A stretch of DNA of 64,000 bases, from the NCBI GenBank assembly GCA_963728125.1, contig CAVSIZ010000019.1, forward strand, positions 62,001 through 126,000, written 5' to 3'. Under the pieces are notes generated by a model that worked only from the letters and a program-made list of their open reading frames with translations, made no database searches and was not told the origin of the DNA. The stretch is from CAWDCV01 sp963728125. Its GTDB lineage: Bacteria; Actinomycetota; Actinomycetes; CAWDCV01. Position 1 is the first letter of the stretch, and each line of letters begins with the position of its first letter. The position numbers were made by a program, and so were the translations under genes. Shown here one piece after another: positions 8,133 through 16,532 of this stretch.

Positions 8133-9236
8133 TCAGTGGGCCACCGACTGGCGTGCTGCCTCTGCCCGGTGCGCCACGATGTGCGCGGCGATCCTGGCCG
8201 CGTCGCGTCCGACGCCACCGATCAGCGACGACCCGGCGGTGGACAGGAAGAACAGCCCGACGAAGTACAGGCCAGGCGCTGCCGCCACGACACCCCGGTC
8301 ATGATGCGGCTGCCCATCTCCGTCGAAGATCGGCAGATCGATCCAGGAGAAGTCGGGTCGGAACCCGGTACACCAGACAACCGTGCTCGGACGCAGCGTG
8401 CGCCCGTCCTCAAGCACCGGCAGTCCGGAATCCATGCCGGTCACCCGAGGCACCCGCTCGACGCCGACAGCAGCGATGTCGCGACGCCGCACCCTCGCCA
8501 AGGGCAGGCCCTTCCCGGCCAGGCTATCTCTGGCCTTGCGGCCCAGCGGGGTCCGCACACTCAACACGTGTGTCAGCGCGAACCAGAACGGTGGTGTGAA
8601 CACCCGATCGCGAAGACCTCCGGCGCGGACCGGTTCCTGACCCACGTCCCGGCCGGACAGCCAGGTTCGGTGCTCAGCCGCGACTTCCACCGCGATCTCA
8701 GCTCCCGAGTTGCCCGCTCCCACAACGAGCACATCGCCGTCCGGCAGCTGGGCCGGGGTGCGGTACTGACTGGAATGAAGCTGCGCAATGTCGGATTCGA
8801 GGTTGGCGGCGAAGGACGGGATGCGCGGGAACTGGTAACCCCCGCAGGCGACCACGACGTTGTCGGCCAGGTACCGGTACTGATCGGTGACCGCGACGAA
8901 TCCGTCCTGCGTCTGAGCGAGTGCCGTCACGTTGACACCTGTCACCACGTCCAACTCGAACCTGGCGGCATACGCCTCGAGGTAGTCCGCCACGTCATTC
9001 TTGGTCGGGTAAGACCAACTTCGGGCGGGAAACCGCCATCCAGGCAGCCCGTCGTAGCGCGCCGGGGTAAAGACGCGGAGCGAGTCCCAACGCTTCCGCC
9101 ACGAGTCGCCGACCCGTTCGCTGGCATCGACAACCGTGAAGGGTCGGTGTCGCTGCTTCAGGTGGTAGGCCACCACAAGACCGGCCTGACCGCCGCCAAT
9201 GATCAACGTCTCGATATGCCGGGTCGCTGGACTCAT
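8133..9236 (-). CDS. Flavin-containing monooxygenase-like NAD(P)/FAD oxidoreductase
   Basis: Protein of 367 residues with an N-terminal FAD dinucleotide-binding motif LIIGGGQAG (about 11-19) and a second nucleotide-binding motif VLVVGAGNSGAEIA in the middle, the arrangement of CzcO/FMO-type flavoproteins. The DASERVGDSWRKRWDSLRVFTP segment is typical of this group. It should oxidise NAD(P)H and may hydroxylate or oxygenate a small substrate; the substrate is unknown. ATG 9236 gives a correct N-terminus. It is followed on the same strand by the ferredoxin gene after a 177-base gap holding an AT-rich palindrome. Confidence 0.87.
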   Translation of the reverse strand: MSPATRHIETLIIGGGQAGLVVAYHLKQRHRPFTVVDASERVGDSWRKRWDSLRVFTPARYDGLPGWRFPARSWSYPTKNDVADYLEAYAARFELDVVTGVNVTALAQTQDGFVAVTDQYRYLADNVVVACGGYQFPRIPSFAANLESDIAQLHSSQYRTPAQLPDGDVLVVGAGNSGAEIAVEVAAEHRTWLSGRDVGQEPVRAGGLRDRVFTPPFWFALTHVLSVRTPLGRKARDSLAGKGLPLARVRRRDIAAVGVERVPRVTGMDSGLPVLEDGRTLRPSTVVWCTGFRPDFSWIDLPIFDGDGQPHHDRGVVAAAPGLYFVGLFFLSTAGSSLIGGVGRDAARIAAHIVAHRAEAARQSVAH

Positions 9237-9280
9237 GGGCAGGACGGTAGAAGCGGTTCAGCGATGAAACATCGAAAGGA

Positions 9281-9757
9281 TTACCCATTCTCGGTGGCGT
9301 CACAGTCTGTCCAAGCACCCGAGCCCGCAACGTCTATTGGGGGCGGATCTCCCGCACGTCGAGCGGGTTGTCGCCGCAGGCGCTCTGCAGCTGGGGCATC
9401 GGCGACGCCGTAGATCTCGACCTCGGCCCCCTCGTCGAGGTCCGCCGCCGCAGCGCCGATCAGGGTCCAGCGGACCGTTGACGTCACCAGGTCGACGCAA
9501 TCGCCAGACCGGCTCACCGTGCCGGACACCGTCACCGGCTTGATCTGGTCGGACGGGTTGGTCGGCGGCTTCGGGGGCGATGTCATCGTCGGCGGGGGCA
9601 CGCTGCTGAGCGGTGGACGAGTCGTCGTCTCGGGCGTTGGCGTACCGCTGGACCCGGCGTCTGAGCGGGTGGAATCCCCGTCGCTGGAATCGCTGCCACA
9701 CGCCGCTGCGAGAGAGAGCACCAGGACAGCGAGCAGGCTCAGACCGCTGCGTGCCAT
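9281..9757 (-). CDS. Putative secreted lipoprotein
   Basis: Protein of 158 residues starting MARSGLSLLAVLVLSLAAAC: a lipoprotein signal peptide with lipobox LAAAC, so the mature protein should be lipid-anchored at Cys20 on the outer face of the membrane. It is followed by a Ser/Thr/Pro-rich linker (about 22-72) and a small C-terminal domain of about 80 residues with two cysteines. ATG 9757 is chosen because AGGAGG lies about eight bases upstream; a longer reading has no signal. No functional family is recognised. The last 30 residues are low in complexity and may be affected by a sequence error. Confidence 0.7.
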   Translation of the reverse strand: MARSGLSLLAVLVLSLAAACGSDSSDGDSTRSDAGSSGTPTPETTTRPPLSSVPPPTMTSPPKPPTNPSDQIKPVTVSGTVSRSGDCVDLVTSTVRWTLIGAAAADLDEGAEVEIYGVADAPAAERLRRQPARRAGDPPPIDVAGSGAWTDCDATENG

Positions 9758-9827
9758 CGCGTGCCTCCTGGTGCTCGTCACAGTGGTTCGACGCGACTGC
9801 GCCTTCGACGGTTCCTGAACAGCCGAA

Positions 9828-9855
9828 CGGGCTGGGAGGACATCCTCCCAGCCCG
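9828..9855. terminator. Strong hairpin terminator after the metalloprotease gene
   Basis: Perfect 13-base arms CGGGCTGGGAGGA and TCCTCCCAGCCCG separated by only CA, located 16 bases beyond the stop of the minus-strand metalloprotease gene and 71 bases upstream of the lipoprotein start. There is no T-run, as is common for actinobacterial terminators. Confidence 0.8.
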
Positions 9856-9870
9856 CTCGACGCAACGGAC

Positions 9871-12273
9871 TTAGCCAGCGTCCGCCGTTGATGTGATCCG
9901 GATCCGCACCGACGTCCCTATCTCCTCGAGGACGCGGATGCGCACGCCTGCGTTGGGCACCTTGACGCCCGTTGTCGGAGTGCGCTCGTCCCAGTACGAC
10001 CGCCGGTCGTCGAACACCGGCACCGCATCCTGACCACGGATGTAGCTCGGCTGGCTGTTCACGTGCAGCGTGAACGAGTCGGCCCGCTGCAACCCGAAGG
10101 TCGCGTCGTACAGGGCGATCCGTCCTCGCCAGAACAGCCCGTCCAGGCGGGCGATCGGCCGTGGGTGAGCGTCGATCGGCAGGATCTCTCCCTCACCCGG
10201 GTGAAGGCCTACATCGTTGTCGCTGTAGGACGTGTCCCAGTACCAGATCAGCAGTCCGTCCTGGTACGGGAAGTGCTCCACCCAGTCCGGCCTGGTGTCG
10301 AGGAACCCGAAGTTGTACGGGCCGGTCTGCAGGTACCGGTCGTACGCGATGTACTCGCGGTTCGACGCGATGTAGTAGTTGTCGTACAGCGTGCTCTGCT
10401 CGGCGCCGACGATGGTGAACCCGTCGAACGTCCAGCCCTCGCCACCGGTCTCCGCGCCGTCCTCGAGCAGCACCTGGCCGCCCGCGGTCAGCACGATGTT
10501 GTCGACGAAGATGCCGGCAGGCAGGTCAGGGTCCTGACCCTGGACAGCGCCGTCGGTGAAGTAGCGCACCCGAAGGCCGACCGTCTGACCGGCGTAGGCC
10601 GACAGATCGAACGTCGCGGGCACCCACTCCTCCTGCAGTCCGTCGATGCCGTTGCCCTCTTCGGCGATCGTGATCGAGCCTGGAATCGCCGTCCAGCCGG
10701 AGCCGTCGTCGACCTCGACGTAGGCGTAGTCGCACGCCACGGGCTCGTCGCCCGGCTCGTCACAGTCCTCGATGTTCCAGCGGGCCTGGAACTCTAGCGT
10801 CGCCGGACCGTCCGGCAAGGTGACCTCGCGCGACATCGAGTGGTCGATGTCGTCGCCCTCGCCGGACCAGTACTGGTTCTCACCCTCGTAGGGTGCGCCG
10901 AAGCTGGTGATGACCTCCTTCTTCGGGAGCACGACGACGACAGCCTGAGGCTTGTCGGTGTTGTACTCGTGCGGCCCGAGCTCCAGCGTCCGGCGATCGC
11001 CGGCGAGGACGATCTCGTAGTCGAGCCAGCCGAGCTGCAGCTTCTCCCAGGGACCGAGGTCGCCGGCACGAGTGCCGATGCCCTCGTCCTCGCCGCGGAC
11101 AGCCGGCTCTGCGCCATGATGCTCCACCAGCCGACGGCGTTGTCGCCGCCACCGCCGCTCGTGTCGTACAGGTCGGGCAGGCCGATGTCGTGGCCGTACT
11201 CGTGCGCGAAGACCGACAGGCCACCGTTCTCGGGCTGGATGGTGTAGTCCGCGACCCAGAGGCCGGTGTTGCCGATCTGGGTGCCACCGTCGGGGTTGTA
11301 CGCCGGGCCCTCGCCCGTGCCCTGGAACACCTTCCACCGGTGCGCCCAGATCGCGTCCTCACCCTGGTACGGGTCGCCATCGGACTGGTCGCCACCAGCG
11401 TGGACGATCTGGAAGTGGTCGATGTAGCCGTCCGACTCGTTGAAGTCGCCATTGTTGTTGTAGTCGTAGCGATCCCAGACGTCGAACGACGCCAGCTCCG
11501 CAGCGATCTGCTCGTCGGTCAGGCCGGCGGCGCGCTGCTCATCGACCCAGACGTTGATCGCATCCTGAATGAGGAACCAGGTGTTGGCTGCAGACGTTGC
11601 TCGCGCACGGGAAGCCGTCGCTGCGGCCATAACGCGCCTCGTTGTAGCGGACCTTCACCCAGTCGGTGACCAGGCCGTCGACGCTGTAGCGGCCGGATGA
11701 CTGCGTCTCGTAGTAGGTCTTGAGGGACTCGACGCCGTCGCCCTCACCGAAGTAGAGCTGCTCGTAGTGCTCCTGGTTGTAGTCGGGCTGCCAGACGGTG
11801 GAGTTGTCCACCGACCGGTCCGGCTCCGGGATCGAGTTGTGCAGCGGGCCGTCGAAGACGGTCGGCCCCGGAATGTTCGGGTTGGTGTCCTGGTCGGGGT
11901 AGCTGGGATGCCGCTCGTTGCCGAACTCCGCGAGAATGACGAAGATCTTGTCCGTACTCTCGCGACCGAGCTCGACGTACTGGTCGACCGGCTCGGCGCT
12001 GCCGGGAGCGGCTTCTTGGCCAACCCTGACAACCTTGCTGGCGCCACGCTGCTCGACGACGGCTTCGCCGTTGATGACCTTCTGCAGGCCGGCTTCGCGC
12101 AATTCGCGTTGCTTCTCGGCGAGCGGGTTGGGGAGCTCGTCGACGGACGGAGGCTCTGGATTTGTTACGCCAGCCGGAGTTTCCGGCGGGGCTGCCGATG
12201 CGGCGGGAGCCAGAGCCGTCACCAGCCCCGCCGACAGCGCCAGACTGAGCAGTCCGGCTCGAACCTTTCGCAT
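9871..12273 (-). CDS. Immune inhibitor A-like secreted metalloprotease, M6 family (two frameshifts)
   Basis: About 800 residues when read across two single-base shifts. ATG 12273 starts a signal peptide (MRKVRAGLLSLALSAGLVTA, cleavage after SAA). The middle carries the zinc motif HEYGH in FAHEYGHDIGLPDLYDTSG, and EARYGRSDGFPCASN precedes it as in M6 peptidases; the C-terminal half has beta-sandwich regions (LPAGIFVDNIVL) typical of InhA. The first shift, near 11586, is one extra base in a GG pair; removing it restores CSNTWFL. The second, near 11093-11098, is one missing base; adding it restores SRLS-GEDEGIGTRAGDLG. The changes cancel, so total length stays a multiple of three. Probably sequencing errors, though a true pseudogene cannot be excluded. 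Confidence 0.8.
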
Positions 12274-12481
12274 GTACACCTTCCCCGGTGTGGGTACGAG
12301 AGGGGCCGGTCTGTGACGTTTCGTCGCATGTGGTGCGATGAGTGACACAGGCCAGGCGGGAGCCTAGGGGTGCGTCATAACGGCGCGCCAGTGGGAACGC
12401 CATCGTGTTTCTCGAATCGAGATCTTGTCGGCGCAAGTGCTCACGGAGCGCAGCAGGACGCCTGGTTCTGTAGCGTTTTGG

Positions 12482-13609
12482 CTACCGACCGCCACTGCCC
12501 GCGGCGTCGAGTGCTCGGCGGACGTCGGCGGCGAGGTCCTCGGTGTCCTCGCATCCGACGCTCAACCGGATGAAGCCGGCCGGGACGTCGTCTCCGCCCC
12601 AGCGGTCACGACGCTCGGCGCTGCTCACGACACCGCCGAAACTCGTCGCCGGCCAGATCAGCTCCGCCGATGCGAGGAACCGATCCGCCGCCGCCCCATC
12701 AGCGAGCGTGAACGACACCACCTGTCCGTACCGATCCATCTGCCGCTGTGCGACCTCGTGGGCCGGATCGGCCGGGAGCCCCGGATAGCGGCAGTCGAGT
12801 ACCGCCGGGTGATCGTCAATGAGCGATGCAAGCGTGAGTGCGGTCGCGCACTGCCGTTCCAGTCGGACATCGGTCGTCGCGAGCGAGCGGTGCGCGAGCC
12901 AGGTTTCCATCGGGCCGGCGATCCCGCCGAACCGCGTCCGGACCCTCTGGATCGGCACGAGCAGCTCCTCACGCGCCGCTGCTACGTGTCCGATCAGCAG
13001 GTCGGCATGTCCCGTCAGCGCCTTGCTGTCGGACGCGACCACGTAGTCGGCGCCGAGTCTTAGCGGTTGCTGGTTCAGGCAGGTGGCCGTGGTGTTGTCG
13101 ACCGCCACCAGCGCGCCCGCCTCGTGCGCCGCCGTCGCGAGTGCGGCGATGTCACAGACGTCCAGGCGGGGATTCGTGGGCGACTCCAACCACAGCAGCC
13201 GACAACCGTCCAGCAACTCTCGCTGCGCATCCCCCGCGGTCGGCGCCGTACGGACCTCGATGCCCCGCGTGGCGAAGAAATCGTCCGCCAGCAGGCGCGT
13301 CGTGTAGTACGCATCCCCGGGAAGGACGACAACGTTGCCTGGCTGCAGAGTCGCCAGCAGCACCGCCGACACCGCAGCCATTCCGGACCCGAAGACGAGC
13401 GCCGGCCCGCCCTCGAGCTCGGCGATCGCCAGCTCGTACGCCGTCCACGTCGGGTTGGCCATCCGTCCGTACCCATAGGGCGTTTCGCCGGGATCCCCCG
13501 GCAGGAGGTAGGGCGCCGCGAAGGTTGGCCCGGCCAGGAACGGCTCACCCGTACCAGGACGGTCGCGGCCGGCTCGAACAACGCGGGTGGCGATCCGAGG
13601 GGGGGTCAT
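12482..13609 (-). CDS. PLP-dependent Cys/Met metabolism enzyme (cystathionine gamma-lyase/synthase type)
   Basis: Protein of 375 residues of the transsulfuration family (fold type I). FGSGMAAVSAVLL is the phosphate-binding SGMAA region, LLWLESPTNP the substrate-binding motif, VDNTTAT the cofactor-contacting Asp segment, and SDSKALTGHAD contains the Schiff-base lysine. The usual tyrosine after the lysine is replaced by alanine (SKAL rather than TKY), as in several actinobacterial members. It may act as cystathionine gamma-lyase or gamma-synthase in cysteine/methionine exchange; which cannot be told. It is divergent from the DUF1232 gene with a 106-base shared promoter region. Confidence 0.88.
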   Translation of the reverse strand: MTPPRIATRVVRAGRDRPGTGEPFLAGPTFAAPYLLPGDPGETPYGYGRMANPTWTAYELAIAELEGGPALVFGSGMAAVSAVLLATLQPGNVVVLPGDAYYTTRLLADDFFATRGIEVRTAPTAGDAQRELLDGCRLLWLESPTNPRLDVCDIAALATAAHEAGALVAVDNTTATCLNQQPLRLGADYVVASDSKALTGHADLLIGHVAAAREELLVPIQRVRTRFGGIAGPMETWLAHRSLATTDVRLERQCATALTLASLIDDHPAVLDCRYPGLPADPAHEVAQRQMDRYGQVVSFTLADGAAADRFLASAELIWPATSFGGVVSSAERRDRWGGDDVPAGFIRLSVGCEDTEDLAADVRRALDAAGSGGR

Positions 13610-13686
13610 GCCGGCAGTGTCGCGGTGACGTACGGCACACGTCTTCGCGGGTTCGCCGGGAAGCGCGAGCGGGCATTCTCACGTTG

Positions 13687-13706
13687 TTAGAGATAACGAT
13701 CTAACG
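13687..13706. promoter_or_regulatory. Inverted repeat in the divergent promoter region
   Basis: GTTAGA, eight bases, TCTAAC: a short dyad immediately upstream of the ACGGAGG ribosome site of the DUF1232 gene, in a locally AT-rich patch. It could be an operator or part of a promoter. Evidence is only symmetry and position. Confidence 0.3.
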
Positions 13707-13715
13707 GAGGCTGCC

Positions 13716-14105
13716 ATGGCTCGGACAACGGCACGGTGGGCGGGACTGCTCGGCGTGGCTCGTGCCCTGCGCGCTGCGAACCGACCTGGCGGCCCAGGCC
13801 TCGGCGAGCAGCTGTCGGCCGTACCGCGCATGGTCGGTGCCTCCGTCCAGGGCCGCTACGACGGGTTGTCGCGTGGGCGCCTGGCGATGATCGTCATGCT
13901 GCTGCTCTACGTGATCTCGCCGATCGACTTCCTGCCCGAGGGGCTTCTGCTGGTGTTCGGCCTCGTCGACGACGCCGCCATTGCCGCGGTAATCGCGGGC
14001 TGGCTGCTCGGCGAAGCCGACAATTACCTCACCTGGGAACGGCGCGGCATGTTCGTCGTTCCCGGCAAGACGCTGCCTGGCGAGACGCTCTACCGCGGCG
14101 TGTAG
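13716..14105 (+). CDS. DUF1232 (YkvA family) membrane protein
   Basis: Protein of 129 residues. The central stretch LAMIVMLLLYVISPIDFLPEG followed by GLVDDAAIAAVIAGWLL contains the PIDFLP and DD signature of DUF1232, a small one- to two-helix membrane domain of unknown function. A strong ACGGAGG ribosome site precedes ATG 13716. Its end overlaps the 3' end of the convergent 14090-14698 gene by 16 bases. Confidence 0.85.
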   Translation: MARTTARWAGLLGVARALRAANRPGGPGLGEQLSAVPRMVGASVQGRYDGLSRGRLAMIVMLLLYVISPIDFLPEGLLLVFGLVDDAAIAAVIAGWLLGEADNYLTWERRGMFVVPGKTLPGETLYRGV

Positions 14106-14698
14106 AGCCAGGGCTCCTTCAGGTCGAAGAACGTCGGCTCGCCGACCTCGAGCTTGTTCATCTCTTCCATCTGTTGCGATAGCTCGGGCGGCGGGGGCTT
14201 CTTCTCGCCCTCGCGGGCTTCGGCCTCGGTCGTGAAGTAGAGCGCCATCGTGTAGGCGCCGCCCTCGTGGCTGGCGCCGACACTGCCCAGGATGTCGGGA
14301 CGGTAGGCCGCCCAGTCGCTGGAATCCTCGCTCATCAGCTCCCAGGAGCGGTCGGGGTCGCTGCTTCGGCCCTGGATGATCTGCACGAAGCCGGCGTTCT
14401 CTGGGTCGCCCTGCACATCGACGATCACGTTGTTGCTGTCGGAGAAGGTCGCCTCGCCATCGAAGAGTTGCGCCGCGCGAGACCACCACGCATCTTGCTC
14501 AGGGCGATTGCTGTTGGCGCGCGCGGCGTCTTCATCCTGGAAGCGCACCACAGAGATGAACCGTCCATCGTCGGTAACGCCGGCGGTCGTTCCCAACCAG
14601 CCAGTAGCGTCACCCGACAGGTCACGTACCCAGGTCTCGAGCGTCTCGCGGACCTGCGCCGGATCTGACACCGAACCTTGGATCACCTGAACGAACAC
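14090..14698 (-). CDS. Hypothetical protein with tandem ABM-like halves
   Basis: Protein of 202 residues with an internal duplication: FVQVIQGSVSDP near the N-terminus and FVQIIQGRSSDP in the middle each begin a roughly 90-residue unit with an alpha-beta ferredoxin-like (dimeric barrel, antibiotic-monooxygenase-like) pattern. No catalytic residues are assigned. ATG 14698 is the first start and fits the repeat boundary. It is convergent with DUF1232 and followed upstream by a 178-base gap with no gene signal. Confidence 0.75.
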   Translation of the reverse strand: MFVQVIQGSVSDPAQVRETLETWVRDLSGDATGWLGTTAGVTDDGRFISVVRFQDEDAARANSNRPEQDAWWSRAAQLFDGEATFSDSNNVIVDVQGDPENAGFVQIIQGRSSDPDRSWELMSEDSSDWAAYRPDILGSVGASHEGGAYTMALYFTTEAEAREGEKKPPPPELSQQMEEMNKLEVGEPTFFDLKEPWLYTPR

Positions 14699-14876
14699 TG
14701 CGAACCCCCTCCGGTCGTGGCTGGAGGTCGACGTTACGACGATGCGGGCACGGCGTCGAGACCGCCGGGCTCACTCCCGGAACGGCCTGGGAAGGGGCGA
14801 GATGCCTCGCCTGAGTCGTGGGCCTTGGCTGCGGGCATCCGCCTGCTGGATTCGCGTTGGCTGGGGGAGATCGGTG

Positions 14877-15323
14877 CTAGCCCTGGGCGGGTAGCGGCAG
14901 CGCCCCGAGCTGCTGAAACAGCCCCAGCCGGTCGTAGGCGACCCAGTCTTCGGCCAGCTTGCCGTCGGCGAAGCGTCCCGTGATGATGACGCCCCATGTG
15001 ACCCGGCGACCACTGGCCGCGATGCCTTGCCAGACGCCCCGCTGCGTGGCGCGCCAATGGCCCCTCCACGCGCCGCGATCCTCGGTACAGAAGAGATTCT
15101 CAAGGGTGTAGACGGCGTCGGGAAACGCGGCGAAGAAGCCCTCCATACCCTCTCGCCAGGCGGCGATGCCATGCAGCGGCGGAGACCCTTGCCAGCTGGA
15201 AACGAGATCGGGGGCGAGCAAGGTCTCGAGCCCGCTGAGGTTGTGCTCGTTGAAAACGTCGGCGATAAGGCGGTGCACCAGCGCCTCGTTCTGCTCGGCT
15301 CCCATCTCTGCGCTCCTGCCCAT
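14877..15323 (-). CDS. SnoaL-like ester cyclase family protein
   Basis: Protein of 148 residues, NTF2 fold. The pattern ALVHRLIADVFNEHNLSGLETLLAPDLVSSWQG, then GIAAWREGMEGFFAAFPDAVYTLEN and a closing VAYDRLGLFQQLG, matches the SnoaL-like polyketide cyclase / ester cyclase family. Members range from cyclases to proteins of no known activity, so no reaction is claimed. ATG 15323 or the in-frame ATG at 15305 (MGAEQNEAL) can start it; the latter gives the family-typical length. Confidence 0.82.
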   Translation of the reverse strand: MGRSAEMGAEQNEALVHRLIADVFNEHNLSGLETLLAPDLVSSWQGSPPLHGIAAWREGMEGFFAAFPDAVYTLENLFCTEDRGAWRGHWRATQRGVWQGIAASGRRVTWGVIITGRFADGKLAEDWVAYDRLGLFQQLGALPLPAQG

Positions 15324-15379
15324 GTCGCCGTCTGCGATCGCGGTCCCTCACCTACGCACTGGCGGTGCCAGTGAGACAG

Positions 15380-15452
15380 TGGAGACGAGGGGACTTGAAC
15401 CCCTAACCCCTGCCTTGCAAAGGCAGTGCTCTGCCAGTTGAGCTACGTCCCC
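15380..15452 (-). tRNA. tRNA-Ala (anticodon TGC)
   Basis: A 73-base cloverleaf without encoded CCA. The anticodon arm is CTGCC-TTTGCAA-GGCAG with anticodon TGC, and the T-loop is GTTCAAG. The acceptor stem GGGGACG/CGTCTCC contains the G3:U70 wobble pair that identifies alanine tRNAs. It is downstream of tRNA-Ile and the DLW-39 gene on the same strand, an arrangement usual in actinobacteria after gyrA. Confidence 0.97.
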
Positions 15453-15509
15453 GAGACGCTGCAGACGACGGTACCCGGTCTTTTGCAGCGTCGAAGGTGG
15501 TGCGGGGCG

Positions 15510-15641
15510 CTAGCGCAGGTCGGGCGTCACCGGGTCGGTGGCCTCGTTCCACAGGTCCTGTTCGGCACGTTGAGCGGAGTAGCGCCGGTAGGCGAGCAGG
15601 CCGCCGACAGCAGCGACTGCGGCAACGAGCAGCTTCTTCAC
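15510..15641 (-). CDS. DLW-39 family small protein
   Basis: A 43-residue protein, VKKLLVAAVAAVGGLLAYRRYSAQ at its start (broken here at the AYRRY turn) and ending EQDLWNEATDPVTPDLR. It has one N-terminal membrane-spanning helix and the DLW motif near position 29-31 that names the family. GTG 15641 is preceded by AAGGAG nine bases upstream. Its place between tRNA-Ile and tRNA-Ala downstream of gyrA is conserved in actinobacteria. Function unknown. Confidence 0.88.
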   Translation of the reverse strand: MKKLLVAAVAAVGGLLAYRRYSAQRAEQDLWNEATDPVTPDLR

Positions 15642-15678
15642 GCGACGACTCTCCTTGCTGCGACACAGCGTTCGAACG

Positions 15679-15752
15679 TGGGCCTGGGTGGACTTGAACC
15701 ACCGACCTCATCCTTATCAGGGATGCGCTCTAACCGGCTGAGCTACAGGCCC
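15679..15752 (-). tRNA. tRNA-Ile (anticodon GAT)
   Basis: A 74-base cloverleaf without encoded CCA: acceptor stem GGGCCTG/CAGGCCC, anticodon arm CATCC-CTGATAA-GGATG with anticodon GAT, and T-loop GTTCAAG. It lies just downstream of the DUF3566 gene on the same strand. Confidence 0.97.
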
Positions 15753-15842
15753 GGGGTGCCCTGAAGTGTAGACGAGACCCGCTACGCGCCCCGTCCAGCC
15801 CCAGTCACGCAACGGGAGGGGCGGAGGGCGAAAGGGAACGGG

Positions 15843-16532
15843 TCACTCGGGGTCGGCGAGGATGACTTCGAGACCACCGACGAACGACGCCGACAGGTTG
15901 TAGAGGAACGCCGCCAGCGTCGCCAATGCGGTGATGATGAACACGTTCACCACGCTGAGCAGGGTGGCGAAGCCGGTCACCCGCCCGAGCGAGACCGCGC
16001 GCTGGAGGTCGAAGCCCTCGGTCTCGTTGCCACCGGTGACGTCGCGGATCGTGGTGCCGAGGCTGTTCCAGACACCCATGTACTCGAGCATCAGCCAGAG
16101 CCCAGCGACCGCGACGATGACGACGATGCCGGCCGCGATGGACAGCAGGAAGGACAGCTTCATCACCGACCAGGGATCGACCCGGGCCAGCCGCAGCCGC
16201 GCCTTGCGCCCGGCCTTGGCCGTCGGCACGTTTGGCGAGGGGGCCTTGGGCGGGATGCTGCCGCCGGTCGTCGGCGACGGCGTGACCTTGGCCTGCCCAT
16301 TGGACGGCGTGCCCGTCGCCGGGGGAGCGGTCGGTTGCGGCGCCGCAGGCTGGGTTGGCGTCGCCGGCGCCGGCGGTGCCGAGGTGAGCGACGCCTTGCC
16401 CGACCCGACCGTCGGCCCGGACGCGCGGGCGCTGGAATAGTCCGCGTTGCCGTAGCTCGTCACGGAGGAACCTCCTCGAGGGCCGGACTCACCAGGACCA
16501 TTGTCCTGCCAGACCGCCGGTGGTGCACTCAC
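15843..16532 (-). CDS. DUF3566 membrane protein downstream of gyrA
   Basis: Protein of 229 residues. The first 110 are disordered and rich in Ala, Pro, Thr and Gly; the rest, from RLARVDPWSVMKLSFLLSI, is the DUF3566 domain with two transmembrane helices and a C-terminal conserved VGGLEVILADPE. The ATG overlaps the gyrA stop by four bases (ATGA). This gene follows gyrA in most actinobacteria (Rv0007 in M. tuberculosis). A role in cell envelope or division has been suggested for the family, but nothing in the sequence decides it. Confidence 0.9.
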   Translation of the reverse strand: MSAPPAVWQDNGPGESGPRGGSSVTSYGNADYSSARASGPTVGSGKASLTSAPPAPATPTQPAAPQPTAPPATGTPSNGQAKVTPSPTTGGSIPPKAPSPNVPTAKAGRKARLRLARVDPWSVMKLSFLLSIAAGIVVIVAVAGLWLMLEYMGVWNSLGTTIRDVTGGNETEGFDLQRAVSLGRVTGFATLLSVVNVFIITALATLAAFLYNLSASFVGGLEVILADPE

